From contig NZ_CP083692.1 of assembly GCF_020096995.1 (NCBI RefSeq), positions 2,418,001-2,482,000 of the forward strand: 64,000 nt of DNA. Reading direction: 5' to 3'. The notes under the pieces were generated by a model that was not told the origin of the DNA, did no database searches, and saw only the letters and a list, made by a program, of their open reading frames with translations. Made by a program: the position numbers and the translations under genes. This DNA comes from Leucobacter sp. Psy1 (GTDB taxonomy: Bacteria > Actinomycetota > Actinomycetes > Actinomycetales > Microbacteriaceae). Positions 43,212 through 52,296 of this stretch are shown here, in pieces; the first letter of the stretch is position 1, and every line of letters starts with the position of its first letter.

Positions 43212-44462
43212 ATGGAAGCCACAGACGTCTGGATGCTCGCGAGCACCGCACTCGTCCTCGTCATGACCCCCGGCCTCGCGCTGTTCTACGGCGGACTCGT
43301 CAGAGTTCGCTCGGTCGTCAACATGATGCTGTTCAGCATCAGCGCCATGGGCGTCGTCGGCATGCTCTGGATCCTCTTCGGGTACGGCATGAGCTACTTC
43401 GCCGAGGGTGAGACCGGCTGGTTCGCCGGTAACCCCATGAAGGATCTCGGGCTCGTCGCCACCGATCAGGCCGACTTCATCGGCATCGGCTTCGGCGTGA
43501 CCTTCGCGATGATCGCGACCGCACTGATCTCGGGCGCGATCGCCGATCGCGTCGGTCTCGGTTCCTGGATCATCTTCTCCGGCGTCTGGGCCGCTCTCGT
43601 CTACTTCCCCGTGGCGTCATGGGTCTGGGGCGGCGGCTGGGTCATGCAGCTCGGCGATATGCTCGGCACCCCAGAGGTCATTGACCTCGCGGGTGGTACA
43701 GCCATCCACATCAACGCGGGTGCTGCTGCGCTCGCCCTCGCGATCGTCGCCGGGAAGCGTCGCGGCTTCGGACCCGGCTCGCACCGCCCCCACAGCCTGC
43801 CGCTCGTCACGATCGGCGCGGCACTCCTCTGGTTCGGCTGGATCGGCTTCAACGCCGGCGCGGCGACTGAGGCGGGCGAGGCCGGTTTGATCCTCGTCAA
43901 CACCATCGGCGCCCCCGCCGCGGCGATCGTCGGCTGGCTGATCATCGATGCGATCCGCGGTCGCAAGCCCAGCGTCGTCGGCGCTGCATCCGGTGCCATC
44001 GGCGGTCTCGTGGCCATCACGCCGTCGGCGGCGAACCTGTCGCCCGTTTGGGCACTGCTGCTCGGCATCATCGCCGGTGGCGCCTGCGCTTTCGCGATCG
44101 ACTGGAAGTACCGTCTCGGCTACGACGACTCGCTCGACGTGGTGGGCCTGCACCTCGTCGCCGGTGTCATCGGCACCATCTACCTCGGCTTCTTCGCCTT
44201 CGACGACGGACTGTTCATGGGCGGCGACGCCGGCCTGCTGCTCGTCCAGACGATCTCGGTCGTCGGCGTGATGCTCTACTCCTTCGTGGTCTCGCTGCTC
44301 ATCGCCCTCGCCGTCAAGGCCATCACGGGCCTCCGTGTCCCTGCAGCCGTCGAGGATGCCGGTATCGACCCGGTCGCCCACGGCGAGGAGGCGTACGCGC
44401 TGACCGCCGAGGAGCTCCGCGAGCAGCGCGAAGAGGAGGGACGCCTCGTCAGCGCTCCGTAA
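43212..44462 (+). CDS. amtB: ammonium transporter Amt
   Basis: 416 aa from ATG 43212, with GAAAGG about 9 nt upstream. Eleven membrane helices conduct ammonium as a trimer. The pore histidines are in GGTAIHINAGAAALALA and VVGLHLVAGVIGT; GLALFYGGLVR, MVFWG-type FGYGMSYFAEG and WFGWIGFNAGAA are family signatures. A charged cytosolic C-tail of about 35 residues follows, where PII proteins usually bind. No glnK or glnD follows, unlike Streptomyces amtB-glnK-glnD. A GlnR-type operator precedes it, predicting induction on nitrogen limitation. Confidence 0.95.
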   Translation: MEATDVWMLASTALVLVMTPGLALFYGGLVRVRSVVNMMLFSISAMGVVGMLWILFGYGMSYFAEGETGWFAGNPMKDLGLVATDQADFIGIGFGVTFAMIATALISGAIADRVGLGSWIIFSGVWAALVYFPVASWVWGGGWVMQLGDMLGTPEVIDLAGGTAIHINAGAAALALAIVAGKRRGFGPGSHRPHSLPLVTIGAALLWFGWIGFNAGAATEAGEAGLILVNTIGAPAAAIVGWLIIDAIRGRKPSVVGAASGAIGGLVAITPSAANLSPVWALLLGIIAGGACAFAIDWKYRLGYDDSLDVVGLHLVAGVIGTIYLGFFAFDDGLFMGGDAGLLLVQTISVVGVMLYSFVVSLLIALAVKAITGLRVPAAVEDAGIDPVAHGEEAYALTAEELREQREEEGRLVSAP

Positions 44463-44483
44463 CACCGGGACTAGGCTCGGAAC

Positions 44484-45323
44484 ATGACCGCAGCCGCACT
44501 CCCCGACGTCGACCCCGCCGCCCTCGCATCACTCGCATCACGGCTCGCCCACCGCGTGGCAGCCGAGATCCTGGAGATGCGGGGGCGCGGGGTCGACGTC
44601 GCTGCCACGAAATCCAGCGACGTCGATGTGGTGACAGCCGCCGACCAAGCCGCAGAACGCCTGCTCACCGACGCGCTCATCGCCGAGCGCCCCGAAGACG
44701 GCATCCTCGGCGAGGAGGGGGCGGGGCGCGAGAGCCGCAGCGGGATCACCTGGGTGCTCGACCCCATCGACGGGACCGTGAACTACCTCTACGAACTTCC
44801 GGCGTACGCCGTGAGCGTGGCGGCGACGGTCGCCGATCCAGATGCCTTCGCCGACGGTCGTCGAGCCATCGCTGGGGCCGTGTGCAACCCGCGCACCGAT
44901 GAGCTCTTCGAGGCGTACGCGGGCGGCGGAGCCCGCCTCAACGGCTCCCCGATTCGCGTCTCCGAGAACCCCGATCTCTCGCGCGCGCTCGTCGCGACGG
45001 GGTTCGGGTACACCGTCGAGCGCCGCACCGAACAGGCGCTGGTCGTCGCGGAACTGATCCCGCAGGTCCGCGATATCCGCAGGATCGGCTCCGCCGCGTA
45101 CGACCTCTGCCTGCTCGCCGCCGGCCGCCTCGACGCCTACTACGAGCGCGGACTGCAGCCGTGGGACTATGCCGCCGGAGCGCTCATCGCCCGGGAGGCA
45201 GGCGCCAACCTGCTGGGCGCCGACGACCGCACCCCGCCGGGCGAACCGTACCTGGTCGCCGCGAACGGGGTGCTCGCCGCGCGTCTGCACGCGGCGCTGG
45301 GGCTGTCTCCCGCCGCAGCGTAG
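44484..45323 (+). CDS. inositol monophosphatase family phosphatase
   Basis: 279 aa. Mg(II) phosphatase motifs are VVTAADQAAERLLTDALIAERPEDGILGEEGAG (Glu-Glu), WVLDPIDGTVNYLYELP, GSAAYDLCLLAAGRLDAYYE and LQPWDYAAGALIAREAGA. The WDYAAG form is that of inositol-1-phosphatase (SuhB-like), making it the likelier inositol monophosphatase of the two paralogs in the window. TAGGCT (44472-44477) ends 6 nt before ATG 44484 (leaderless), so it has its own promoter although it starts 21 nt after amtB. Confidence 0.88.
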   Translation: MTAAALPDVDPAALASLASRLAHRVAAEILEMRGRGVDVAATKSSDVDVVTAADQAAERLLTDALIAERPEDGILGEEGAGRESRSGITWVLDPIDGTVNYLYELPAYAVSVAATVADPDAFADGRRAIAGAVCNPRTDELFEAYAGGGARLNGSPIRVSENPDLSRALVATGFGYTVERRTEQALVVAELIPQVRDIRRIGSAAYDLCLLAAGRLDAYYERGLQPWDYAAGALIAREAGANLLGADDRTPPGEPYLVAANGVLAARLHAALGLSPAAA

Positions 45324-45335
45324 CGCGGCCCAGGA

Positions 45336-46805
45336 TCAGGCGACGCCGAGCGCCGCCTCGATCGGACCGCGGGCGAAGAAGATGACGAAGCCCGCCGCGA
45401 CCACCCACAGGAGCCAGTGGACCTGCTTGGCCTTGCCGCCGAGCGCGTGGATCAAGACCCACGCGACGAACCCCGCACCGATCCCGTTGGCGATCGAGTA
45501 GGTCATCGGCATCACGGTGACCGTGAGGAACACTGGCAGCAGCACGTTGAACTGCGAGAAGTCGATGTGCCGCACCTGGGCCATCATCATCGCTCCCACG
45601 ACGACGAGGGCTGCGGCGGCGACCTCCGTCGGCACGACCTGCGTCAGCGGCGTGAGGAACATCGCCGCGATGAACACGAGCCCCGTCACGACGTTTGCGA
45701 GTCCGGTGCGTGCTCCCTCGCCGATACCGGCGCCCGACTCCACGAAGACGGTGTTCGAGGAGGCCGAGGTCAGGCCGCCGGCGACGGCGCCGACGCCCTC
45801 TACGACAAGCGCCGACTTCAGACGGGGGAAGTTGCCGCGATCATCGGCGAGGCCCGCCTCGCGCGAGAGGCCGGTGAAGGTGCCCATCGCGTCGAAGAAG
45901 TTCGTGAACAGCAGCGTGAAGACCAGCATGACGACCGTCACGATGCCGACGCGGGCGAAGCTGAAGTCGACGGCTCCGATGAGACTCAGATCGGGCAGAC
46001 TGAAGGGCGCGCCCGAGAGCGTGGGAACCGTGAGGCTCCAGCCGCCGGCGTTTCCGTCGGCGACCGCGCCGAGATGCCAGACGGCCTCGACAATCACGGC
46101 CACGATGGTGCCGGTGCCGAGCCCGATGAGCAGCCCGCCGCGCACCTGCTTCGCCACGAGCACGCCCGTGATGACGAGGGTGCCGACGAAGATGAGCGTC
46201 GGCACGCTGCCGACGGAGCCGCCCACGCCGAGGCCCACGGGCGGCGATGCTTCACCGGTCGAGGTGACGAAACCGGCGTTCACGAAGCCGATGAACGCGA
46301 TGAAGAGGCCGATGCCGACGGTGATCGCGAGCTTCAACTCGACGGGAACCGCGTCGAAGATCATGCGGCGGAGGCCGGTGACGGCCAGCAGCACGATGAG
46401 CAGGCCGTTGATGACGACGAGCGCCATCGCTTCGGGCCAGGTGACCTGGCCTACGACCGAGAAGGCCAGGAAGGCGTTGATGCCAAGTCCCGCCGCGAAC
46501 GCGAACGGGAGGCGGGTGACCACGCCGAAGAGGATCGTCATGACGCCCGCGGTCAGCGCTGTCACGGCGCTCACGGCGGGGAATGCGAGCTGGTTGCCGT
46601 CGACGTCGACACCGCTCGTCAGGATGATGGGGTTCAGCACGACGATGTACGCCATCGTCACGAAGGTGACGAGACCGCCGCGCACCTCGCGCCCGAATGT
46701 CGAACCGCGCTGGGTGATCCCGAAGTAGCGGTCCACCCCGCCCCGGAATCCGCTGTACTGCGGAGCGCCGGGCCCGTCCGGCTGCGTCGTCTCTGTGGCT
46801 GTCAC
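45336..46805 (-). CDS. NCS2/AzgA-type purine nucleobase permease
   Basis: 489 aa from GTG 46803-46805 with a strong GGGGAGAA upstream. About 13-14 membrane helices of the AzgA-like branch of the NCS2 group: LDRYFGI-like VDRYFGITQRGSTFGREVRGGLVTFVTMAYIVVLNPIIL, LPFAFAAGLGINAFLAF, TNFFDAMGTFTGLSREAGL, TSASSNTVFVESGAGIGEGARTGLANVVTG. It imports adenine, guanine or hypoxanthine with protons. It stands alone, convergent with the IMPase gene (12 nt gap). Confidence 0.92.
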   Translation of the reverse strand: MTATETTQPDGPGAPQYSGFRGGVDRYFGITQRGSTFGREVRGGLVTFVTMAYIVVLNPIILTSGVDVDGNQLAFPAVSAVTALTAGVMTILFGVVTRLPFAFAAGLGINAFLAFSVVGQVTWPEAMALVVINGLLIVLLAVTGLRRMIFDAVPVELKLAITVGIGLFIAFIGFVNAGFVTSTGEASPPVGLGVGGSVGSVPTLIFVGTLVITGVLVAKQVRGGLLIGLGTGTIVAVIVEAVWHLGAVADGNAGGWSLTVPTLSGAPFSLPDLSLIGAVDFSFARVGIVTVVMLVFTLLFTNFFDAMGTFTGLSREAGLADDRGNFPRLKSALVVEGVGAVAGGLTSASSNTVFVESGAGIGEGARTGLANVVTGLVFIAAMFLTPLTQVVPTEVAAAALVVVGAMMMAQVRHIDFSQFNVLLPVFLTVTVMPMTYSIANGIGAGFVAWVLIHALGGKAKQVHWLLWVVAAGFVIFFARGPIEAALGVA

Positions 46806-46903
46806 GTTCTCCCCGACCTCACTCAATGCACGAGATTTCGGCACCGTACGGCGCACGAACGGGCGTGCGCTCGCGCGCCCGGAGAGAAACGCTACCACTC
46901 ACG

Positions 46904-46948
46904 GCAGCGGCGCCCGGCTGACCTCGAAGGGCAACCGGGCGCCGCTGC
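46904..46948 (-). terminator. hairpin between the FKBP and purine permease genes
   Basis: GCAGCGGCGCCCGG (46904-46917) and CCGGGCGCCGCTGC (46935-46948) form a perfect 14-bp stem with a 17-nt loop. It sits 15 nt beyond the FKBP stop. It ends the FKBP transcript and insulates the next gene on the same strand. Confidence 0.75.
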
Positions 46949-46963
46949 GCGAGCGATCGGGTG

Positions 46964-47335
46964 TCAGCCGACCGAGACCAGGTCGATCACGAAGATCAGG
47001 GTCTTCCCCGCGAGCGGGTGGCCCGCCGCGTTGCCGTATGCCTGGGCGGGCGGAACGATGAGCTTGCGTCGGCCGCCCGTCTTCATACCGGGGATGCCGA
47101 TCTGCCACCCCTCGATGAGCGACCGGAGGGGGAACCGGATGGTCTCGCCGCGGCTCCACGACGAATCGAACTCTTCACCGGACTCGTAGTCGACGCCGAG
47201 GTAGTGCACCTCGACGGTCGAACCGCGCTCGGCCTCGGCGCCGTCACCCTCGACGAGGTCGATGACCTCGATCTCGGCGGGCGGAGGGCCGTCGGGGAAG
47301 TCGATCTCGGGCTTGGTCAGTGATGCGTCAGTCAT
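46964..47335 (-). CDS. FKBP-type peptidyl-prolyl cis-trans isomerase
   Basis: 123 aa from ATG 47333-47335. A single cytosolic FKBP domain: VEVHYLGVDYESGEEFDSSWSRGETIRFPL, IEGWQIGIPGMKTGGRRKLIVPPAQAYG, LIFVIDLVSVG. Active-site positions Tyr, Asp and Phe of the hydrophobic pocket are present in these blocks. No signal peptide. It catalyses proline isomerisation in folding proteins. Divergent from the FAH-family gene. Confidence 0.93.
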   Translation of the reverse strand: MTDASLTKPEIDFPDGPPPAEIEVIDLVEGDGAEAERGSTVEVHYLGVDYESGEEFDSSWSRGETIRFPLRSLIEGWQIGIPGMKTGGRRKLIVPPAQAYGNAAGHPLAGKTLIFVIDLVSVG

Positions 47336-47457
47336 AGGCGCCATTCTCTCGCGGTCGGGCGGGGAAGTCTTGGCCTTTCGCTCTCAGAGGAACCTGCGGT
47401 CATCCTCGTCGATGGCACGGAGATGGGAGCGTCCGCATTATCGGATACCCTGGACAC

Positions 47458-48324
47458 GTGAAATTCGCGCATCTGAGCCTCTCCCCCGATACCGACCCCG
47501 AACTCGTCGTCGTCGACGGTGACTCCGCGACTCCTGTGCGCCGATTCGGCGTCGAGGCCGCGACGCTCCAGGAGCTCATCGCTTCGGGTCCCGATGCGCT
47601 CGACCGCGTGCGCACCGCCGTAGCGGAGTCCGACGGCTCGGACGCGGTCGCGCTCTCGGAGACGACGACCGCACCCGCCGTGCTCAATCCGCCGATCGTG
47701 CTCGCGGTCGGCCTGAACTACGACGAGCACGCGAGCGAGCTCAGCCTCGACAACGACTCGGGACCGGTGCTCTTCTCACTGTTCCCGAACTCACTCAACG
47801 CGCACGAGGCCGATGTGCCACTGCCGACGCACCTGAGCGAAGAGGTCGATTACGAGGGCGAGCTCGGCGTCGTCATCGGCAAGCCGGCAAAGAACGTGTC
47901 GGTCGAGGAGGCGCTCGATTACGTCTTCGGCTACACCGTCATCAACGACATCACGGCGCGCAACATCCAGTTCGCCGAGCCCCAGTGGTCGCGCTGCAAG
48001 TCGTTCGACGGCTTTACCCCCGTGGGGCCCGTCGTCGTCACCGCCGATGAGATTCCGGATCCGCAGGCGCTCCGCATCACGACCGATGTCGACGACCTTC
48101 GCGTGCAGGATTCGACGACCGAGTACATGATCCGCTCCGTCGCCCAGCTCATATCGTCCCTGTCGCAGTCGCTCACGCTGCTGCCGGGGACCCTCATCTC
48201 GACGGGTAGCCCCGGCGGGGCAGGGAAGTCGCGCACTCCTCCGCTGTTCCTCGCCCCGGGCACCGACGTCACGGTCACGATCGAGAAGATCGGCACGCTG
48301 ACGTCGCACTGCGTCCAGGGCTGA
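47458..48324 (+). CDS. fumarylacetoacetate hydrolase family protein
   Basis: 288 aa from GTG 47458. The C-terminal FAH fold carries the metal ligands: VDYEGELGVVIGKPAKNVSVEEAL (Glu-x-Glu) and TVINDITARNIQ (Asp), with GLNYDEHASEL (His/Glu dyad) and STGSPGGAGKSR-type loop. Members hydrolyse C-C bonds or decarboxylate, including acylpyruvases, oxaloacetate decarboxylases and aromatic meta-cleavage enzymes; no pathway neighbours narrow it. TACCCT (47446-47451) ends 6 nt before the GTG, suggesting a leaderless mRNA. Confidence 0.88.
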   Translation: MKFAHLSLSPDTDPELVVVDGDSATPVRRFGVEAATLQELIASGPDALDRVRTAVAESDGSDAVALSETTTAPAVLNPPIVLAVGLNYDEHASELSLDNDSGPVLFSLFPNSLNAHEADVPLPTHLSEEVDYEGELGVVIGKPAKNVSVEEALDYVFGYTVINDITARNIQFAEPQWSRCKSFDGFTPVGPVVVTADEIPDPQALRITTDVDDLRVQDSTTEYMIRSVAQLISSLSQSLTLLPGTLISTGSPGGAGKSRTPPLFLAPGTDVTVTIEKIGTLTSHCVQG

Positions 48325-48339
48325 GCGTCTCAGCGGTCC

Positions 48340-48379
48340 AGCGGGTCTCACCGGTCTCCGGTGAGACCCGCTTCCGTTT
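48340..48379 (+). terminator. bidirectional terminator between FAH-family gene and aspA
   Basis: AGCGGGTCTCACCGG (48340-48354), loop TCT, CCGGTGAGACCCGCT (48358-48372), then TCCGTTTTC. A perfect 15-bp stem. It serves the rightward gene and ends at the stop codon of the convergent aspA. Confidence 0.92.
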
Positions 48380-49846
48380 TCAGGCCTCTTCGGGGCGCTC
48401 GACCGGCTTCTCGAGCGTCTCCACCTCACCGGCTTCGGGCGTGAGCCCGGCGAGACGAGCCGGCTGCAGCAGCTCGGCGAGTTCGTCGGCTCCGAGCAGG
48501 CCCCGGTCGACGACCAGATCGGCCACCGGTTCGTTGGTGCGCAGCGCCTCCTTCGCGAGTGCCGCCGCCTCGGCGTACCCGAGGACGGGTGCCAGCGCGG
48601 TGATCACGGTGACCGAACGCGCGACGGTGTCGGCGAGACGCTCCTCGTTCGCGGTGATGCCGTCGACACAGTTCTCGCGCAGGGTGCGGCAGGCGCGTTC
48701 CAGCCACGTGATGGACTGGAAGAGCGAGTGGGCGATGATCGGTTCGAACGCGTTCAGCTGGAGCTGCCCGCCCTCGACCGCCATCGACACCGTGACATCC
48801 GCTCCGGCGACCGAGTAGGCGACCTGAGAGACCGCCTCGGGGATGACGGGGTTGACCTTGCCAGGCATGATCGAGGATCCGGCTTGAACGGCCGGCAGGT
48901 TGATCTCGCCGAGCCCCGCCTGCGGACCTGAGGAGAGGAGCCGGAGGTCGTTCGAGATCTTCGACAGCTTGAGCGCGCTGCGCTTCAACGCTCCGGAGAA
49001 GGTGATGAAGACGCCGGTGTCGCTCGTGGACTCCACCAGGTTTCCGGCCGAGACGAGAGGCAGACCGGTGTTCTCCCGCAGGTGGCGGACCACAGCCTCC
49101 CGATATCCCTTCGGCACGTTGATCCCGGTGCCGATCGCGGTGGCGCCCATGTTCACCTCCGCGAGCAGCGCGACGGCTTCGTCCAAACGCTCGATGTCCT
49201 CGCGCAGCGTCACGGCGAACGCCGTGAACTCCTGACCGAGCGTCATCGGCACGGCGTCCTGCAGCTGCGTGCGCCCGACCTTGATGATGTGCGCGAACTC
49301 CCTGCCCTTCGCGGCAAACGCGTCAGAGAGCAGTTGCAGCTCGTCGAGCAGACTGCGCAGGGAGAACGCGAGCGCGATCTTGATCGCCGTCGGGTAGGTG
49401 TCGTTCGTCGACTGGCTCATATTGGTGTGGTCGTTGGGATTGATGAAGGCGTAGTCGCCCTTTGCGTGCCCGGCGAGTTCGAGGGCACGGTTCGTGATGA
49501 CCTCGTTCGCGTTCATGTTCGTGGAGGTGCCGGCGCCTCCCTGCACCACGCCGACGACGAACTGGTCGTGGAGCATGCCGGTGCGCACCTCCTCGCACGC
49601 CCGGTCGATGAGGGTGGCGCGCTGCTCGTCGAGCGCCCCGATCTCATGGTTGGCGCGGGCTGCGGCCTGCTTGACGCACGCGAAAGCGCGCACGAAGTCG
49701 GGGTACACGGACACCGGTCGTCGGGCGATCGGGAAGTTCGCGTTCGCGCGAGCGGTGTGCACCCCCCAATAGGCGCTCGCCGGGATCTCGAGGCTGCCGA
49801 GCGAATCGGTCTCGGTGCGGGTTTGGGCGGACAGGGCATCACTCAC
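48380..49846 (-). CDS. aspA: aspartate ammonia-lyase
   Basis: 488 aa from GTG 49844-49846 with AGGAG about 12 nt upstream. It interconverts aspartate with fumarate and ammonia. Family blocks: GVVQGGAGTSTNMNANEVITNRAL, PNDHTNMSQSTNDTYPTAIKIA (catalytic Thr/Ser, His), VGRTQLQDAVPMTLGQEF, and the signature GSSIMPGKVNPVIPE with its catalytic serine loop. The DHTNMSQSTND spacing and the length fit aspartase over fumarase C. A polar C-terminal tail of about 20 residues is acidic. Context gives no more. Confidence 0.9.
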   Translation of the reverse strand: MSDALSAQTRTETDSLGSLEIPASAYWGVHTARANANFPIARRPVSVYPDFVRAFACVKQAAARANHEIGALDEQRATLIDRACEEVRTGMLHDQFVVGVVQGGAGTSTNMNANEVITNRALELAGHAKGDYAFINPNDHTNMSQSTNDTYPTAIKIALAFSLRSLLDELQLLSDAFAAKGREFAHIIKVGRTQLQDAVPMTLGQEFTAFAVTLREDIERLDEAVALLAEVNMGATAIGTGINVPKGYREAVVRHLRENTGLPLVSAGNLVESTSDTGVFITFSGALKRSALKLSKISNDLRLLSSGPQAGLGEINLPAVQAGSSIMPGKVNPVIPEAVSQVAYSVAGADVTVSMAVEGGQLQLNAFEPIIAHSLFQSITWLERACRTLRENCVDGITANEERLADTVARSVTVITALAPVLGYAEAAALAKEALRTNEPVADLVVDRGLLGADELAELLQPARLAGLTPEAGEVETLEKPVERPEEA

Positions 49847-49911
49847 GGATATCTGTTACTCCTGGTTCAGTGCGCACAGCGGCCCTCCCGCCGTGCAGGC
49901 ACCAGACCAGC

Positions 49912-51402
49912 CTACTCTTCGCGCCTGCGCGGTTCCGGATCCTCACCGCTGCGCTGAGACCACCGTCGCTGAGGCGGTGCGTCGGCGTCGAGATCTTCGC
50001 GATCCGGCAGCGATACCGGCCCGGTGAGCGCCTCGGCTGCGGGGCCCTCCTGCGGTGCCGAGTCGACCGGGCCGACCAGTCCAGTGCCTCGCCGGAGTAC
50101 CGAGAGCGGCGCGGTCAGCGTCTCGCTCTGCTGCGCAGGATCGATCCCGGCGTGCGGGCGCCCGGCGTGCGTGAATGTGACTCGCGCGCGCGGTCCGACG
50201 TGGATGCGGAGCGAACGCTCGGTCAGCAGCCAGACGATCCCGACACCGCAGGCCGCGAGACCAGCGGCGGCAGCGACGAACAGCGTCCATCGCGCTCCCC
50301 ACGCATCGGCCACGGCTCCGACGATGGGGGCGCCGAGCGGGGTGCCTCCCATAAGCACGGCGAAGTACAGCGCGAGCACGCGACCGCGCACGAGCGGGTC
50401 GGTCGTCGTCTGCACGAACCCGTTGGCGGTGGTGAGCAGTGTCGAGGTGCAGTAGCCGAGCAGCACGAGCGATGCCGCGAACGTCCAGAACGTGGGCATG
50501 GCCGCGGCCAGCGCGCAGGCGAGCCCGAACCCGCCTGCGGAGAGGATCACGACGCGCATGCGCGCAGCGGGGCGACGGGCGGAGAGCAGTGCGCCGGTCA
50601 GCGATCCGATGGCGAGGATCGATGAGAGCACCCCGTACTCCCCAGCGCCCCGGCCGAACTCGACGGCCATGGTGGAGGACATGACGGGGAAGTTCATGCC
50701 GAACGCGCCGAGCACAAACACCATGACGAAAATCACGACGAGATCGTGACGACGGCGTACATAGCGGAATCCCGCAGCGAGCCGGGTGAGCTGCGACTCC
50801 CCCGTCGTGACCGCCCCGGCGCGGTGCGGGATCCGGATCGCTGCCAGCGCGGCGAGCACCGCGACGAACGAGACGGCGTTGATGAGGAACACCCACCCCG
50901 ACCCGACGGCCGCGATGAGCACCCCGGCGACGGCCGGCCCGATCAGTCGCGCCGAGTTGAAGGAGGCCGCGTTCAGGGCGACGGCGTTCGAGAGCTGGGT
51001 CGGGCCCACGAGGTCGGAGACGAACGCCTGTCGAGCGGGAGTATCGAACGCGTTCACCACGCCGAGGGCGAGTGCGAACCCGAAGAGATGCCAGAGTTCG
51101 GCTTCGCCCGAGATAAGCAGCAGACCGAGGCCGAGCGCGAGAAGCATCAGAAGTGTCTGGGTCACCATGAGCACGCGTCTCCGGTCGAACCGATCGGCGA
51201 CCGCCCCGCTGAAGGGCACGAGGAGCAACTGAGGGGCGAACTGCAGCGCCATCGTCGTTCCCACGGCGACCGCGTCGTTCGACGTGAGCTCCGTGAGCAC
51301 CACCCAGTTCTGCGTCGTGGCCTGCATCCAGGCGCCCACGTTGGAGAGCAGGGCCCCCAGGAACCAGATGCGGTAGTTGCGGATCTTGAGGGAGCGGAAC
51401 AT
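49912..51402 (-). CDS. MFS transporter, EntS/DHA3-like efflux type
   Basis: 496 aa from ATG 51400-51402. Twelve helices in the first about 400 residues: FRSLKIRNYRIWFLGALLSNVGAWMQ is the classic start of the DHA3/EntS subgroup, GAVADRFDRRRVL the helix 2-3 motif, VNAFDTPARQAFVSDLVG and RLIGPAVAGVLI follow. The subgroup exports siderophores or drugs. A disordered tail of about 90 residues, rich in Pro/Arg/Asp, follows. The substrate is unknown. The gene starts 3 nt downstream of the htpX stop, so it may belong to lemA-htpX-MFS. Confidence 0.85.
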   Translation of the reverse strand: MFRSLKIRNYRIWFLGALLSNVGAWMQATTQNWVVLTELTSNDAVAVGTTMALQFAPQLLLVPFSGAVADRFDRRRVLMVTQTLLMLLALGLGLLLISGEAELWHLFGFALALGVVNAFDTPARQAFVSDLVGPTQLSNAVALNAASFNSARLIGPAVAGVLIAAVGSGWVFLINAVSFVAVLAALAAIRIPHRAGAVTTGESQLTRLAAGFRYVRRRHDLVVIFVMVFVLGAFGMNFPVMSSTMAVEFGRGAGEYGVLSSILAIGSLTGALLSARRPAARMRVVILSAGGFGLACALAAAMPTFWTFAASLVLLGYCTSTLLTTANGFVQTTTDPLVRGRVLALYFAVLMGGTPLGAPIVGAVADAWGARWTLFVAAAAGLAACGVGIVWLLTERSLRIHVGPRARVTFTHAGRPHAGIDPAQQSETLTAPLSVLRRGTGLVGPVDSAPQEGPAAEALTGPVSLPDREDLDADAPPQRRWSQRSGEDPEPRRREE

Positions 51403-51405
51403 GGG

Positions 51406-52275
51406 TCAGAAGCGGTCTGCGTTGTCCAGCAGTCGGCGGATACGGTCAGGGATCGGGGGGTGGGTCGCGAACAGACGCTGAACCATGCCGGGTTTCAGCG
51501 GATCGGCGATCCAGAGGTGCGCCATGCTCGAGTTCTGCCGCTGCAGCGGCTTGCCGTACTCGGAGAGCTTGTGGAGCGCGCTCGCGAGCGCTTCGGGGTG
51601 GCGGGTCGTGAGCGCTCCGGTCGCATCGGCGAGGTACTCGCGCTGGCGCGATACGGCGAGCTGCACGAGCGTCGCGAGAATGGGTGCGACGATCATCGCG
51701 ACCAGGCCGAAGATGAGCATGACGGGGTTGCCGTTGTTGTTCCGCCCGAAGAAGGCCATGCGCATCATCATGTCGGCGATCATGCCGACCGCCACCACGA
51801 GGCCGTAGACGATCATGTTGACGCGGATGTCGTAGTTGCGCACGTGCCCGAGCTCGTGCGCCATAACGCCCTCGAGCTCGGAGTCGGTCATGATCTCGAG
51901 CAGACCCGTCGTGGCCGCCACCATGGCGTGCTGAGGGTCCCGACCCGTCGCGAATGCGTTCGGAGCGGGATCGTTGACGATGTACACCTCGGGCATCGGG
52001 GATCCGGTGGTGATGGAGAGGTTCTCGACGATCCGGTACAGCCTCGGGTGATCCTCAGGTCCTATCCGGGTCGCGCCGCTCATCGAGATCGCCTGACGCC
52101 CGGCGGCGAAGTACTGGAAGAGCGCGTAGCCGAGCGAGATCGCCACGACCGCGATGACGATGCCTGGCGACTGGTAGATCACCGATGCCAGCCACCCGAG
52201 TCCACCCACGATGAGCAGGAAGAACAGGATGATCAGGACACTGTTGACCTTATTGCGCCGAATGGCCCGGTACAA
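51406..52275 (-). CDS. htpX: HtpX-type M48 zinc membrane metalloprotease
   Basis: 289 aa from TTG 52273-52275; the TTG is supported by an AGGAGG site 4 nt upstream. Two N-terminal helices (about 12-31, 36-56) precede the cytosolic protease with HELGH (H140, E141, H144) and the downstream Glu in REYLADATGA; two more helices follow (about 155-170, 190-207). It degrades damaged membrane proteins. It follows lemA by 21 nt, a pairing common in bacteria. Confidence 0.92.
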   Translation of the reverse strand: MYRAIRRNKVNSVLIILFFLLIVGGLGWLASVIYQSPGIVIAVVAISLGYALFQYFAAGRQAISMSGATRIGPEDHPRLYRIVENLSITTGSPMPEVYIVNDPAPNAFATGRDPQHAMVAATTGLLEIMTDSELEGVMAHELGHVRNYDIRVNMIVYGLVVAVGMIADMMMRMAFFGRNNNGNPVMLIFGLVAMIVAPILATLVQLAVSRQREYLADATGALTTRHPEALASALHKLSEYGKPLQRQNSSMAHLWIADPLKPGMVQRLFATHPPIPDRIRRLLDNADRF

Positions 52276-52296
52276 CGCTCCTCCTTGTGGCTGGGA

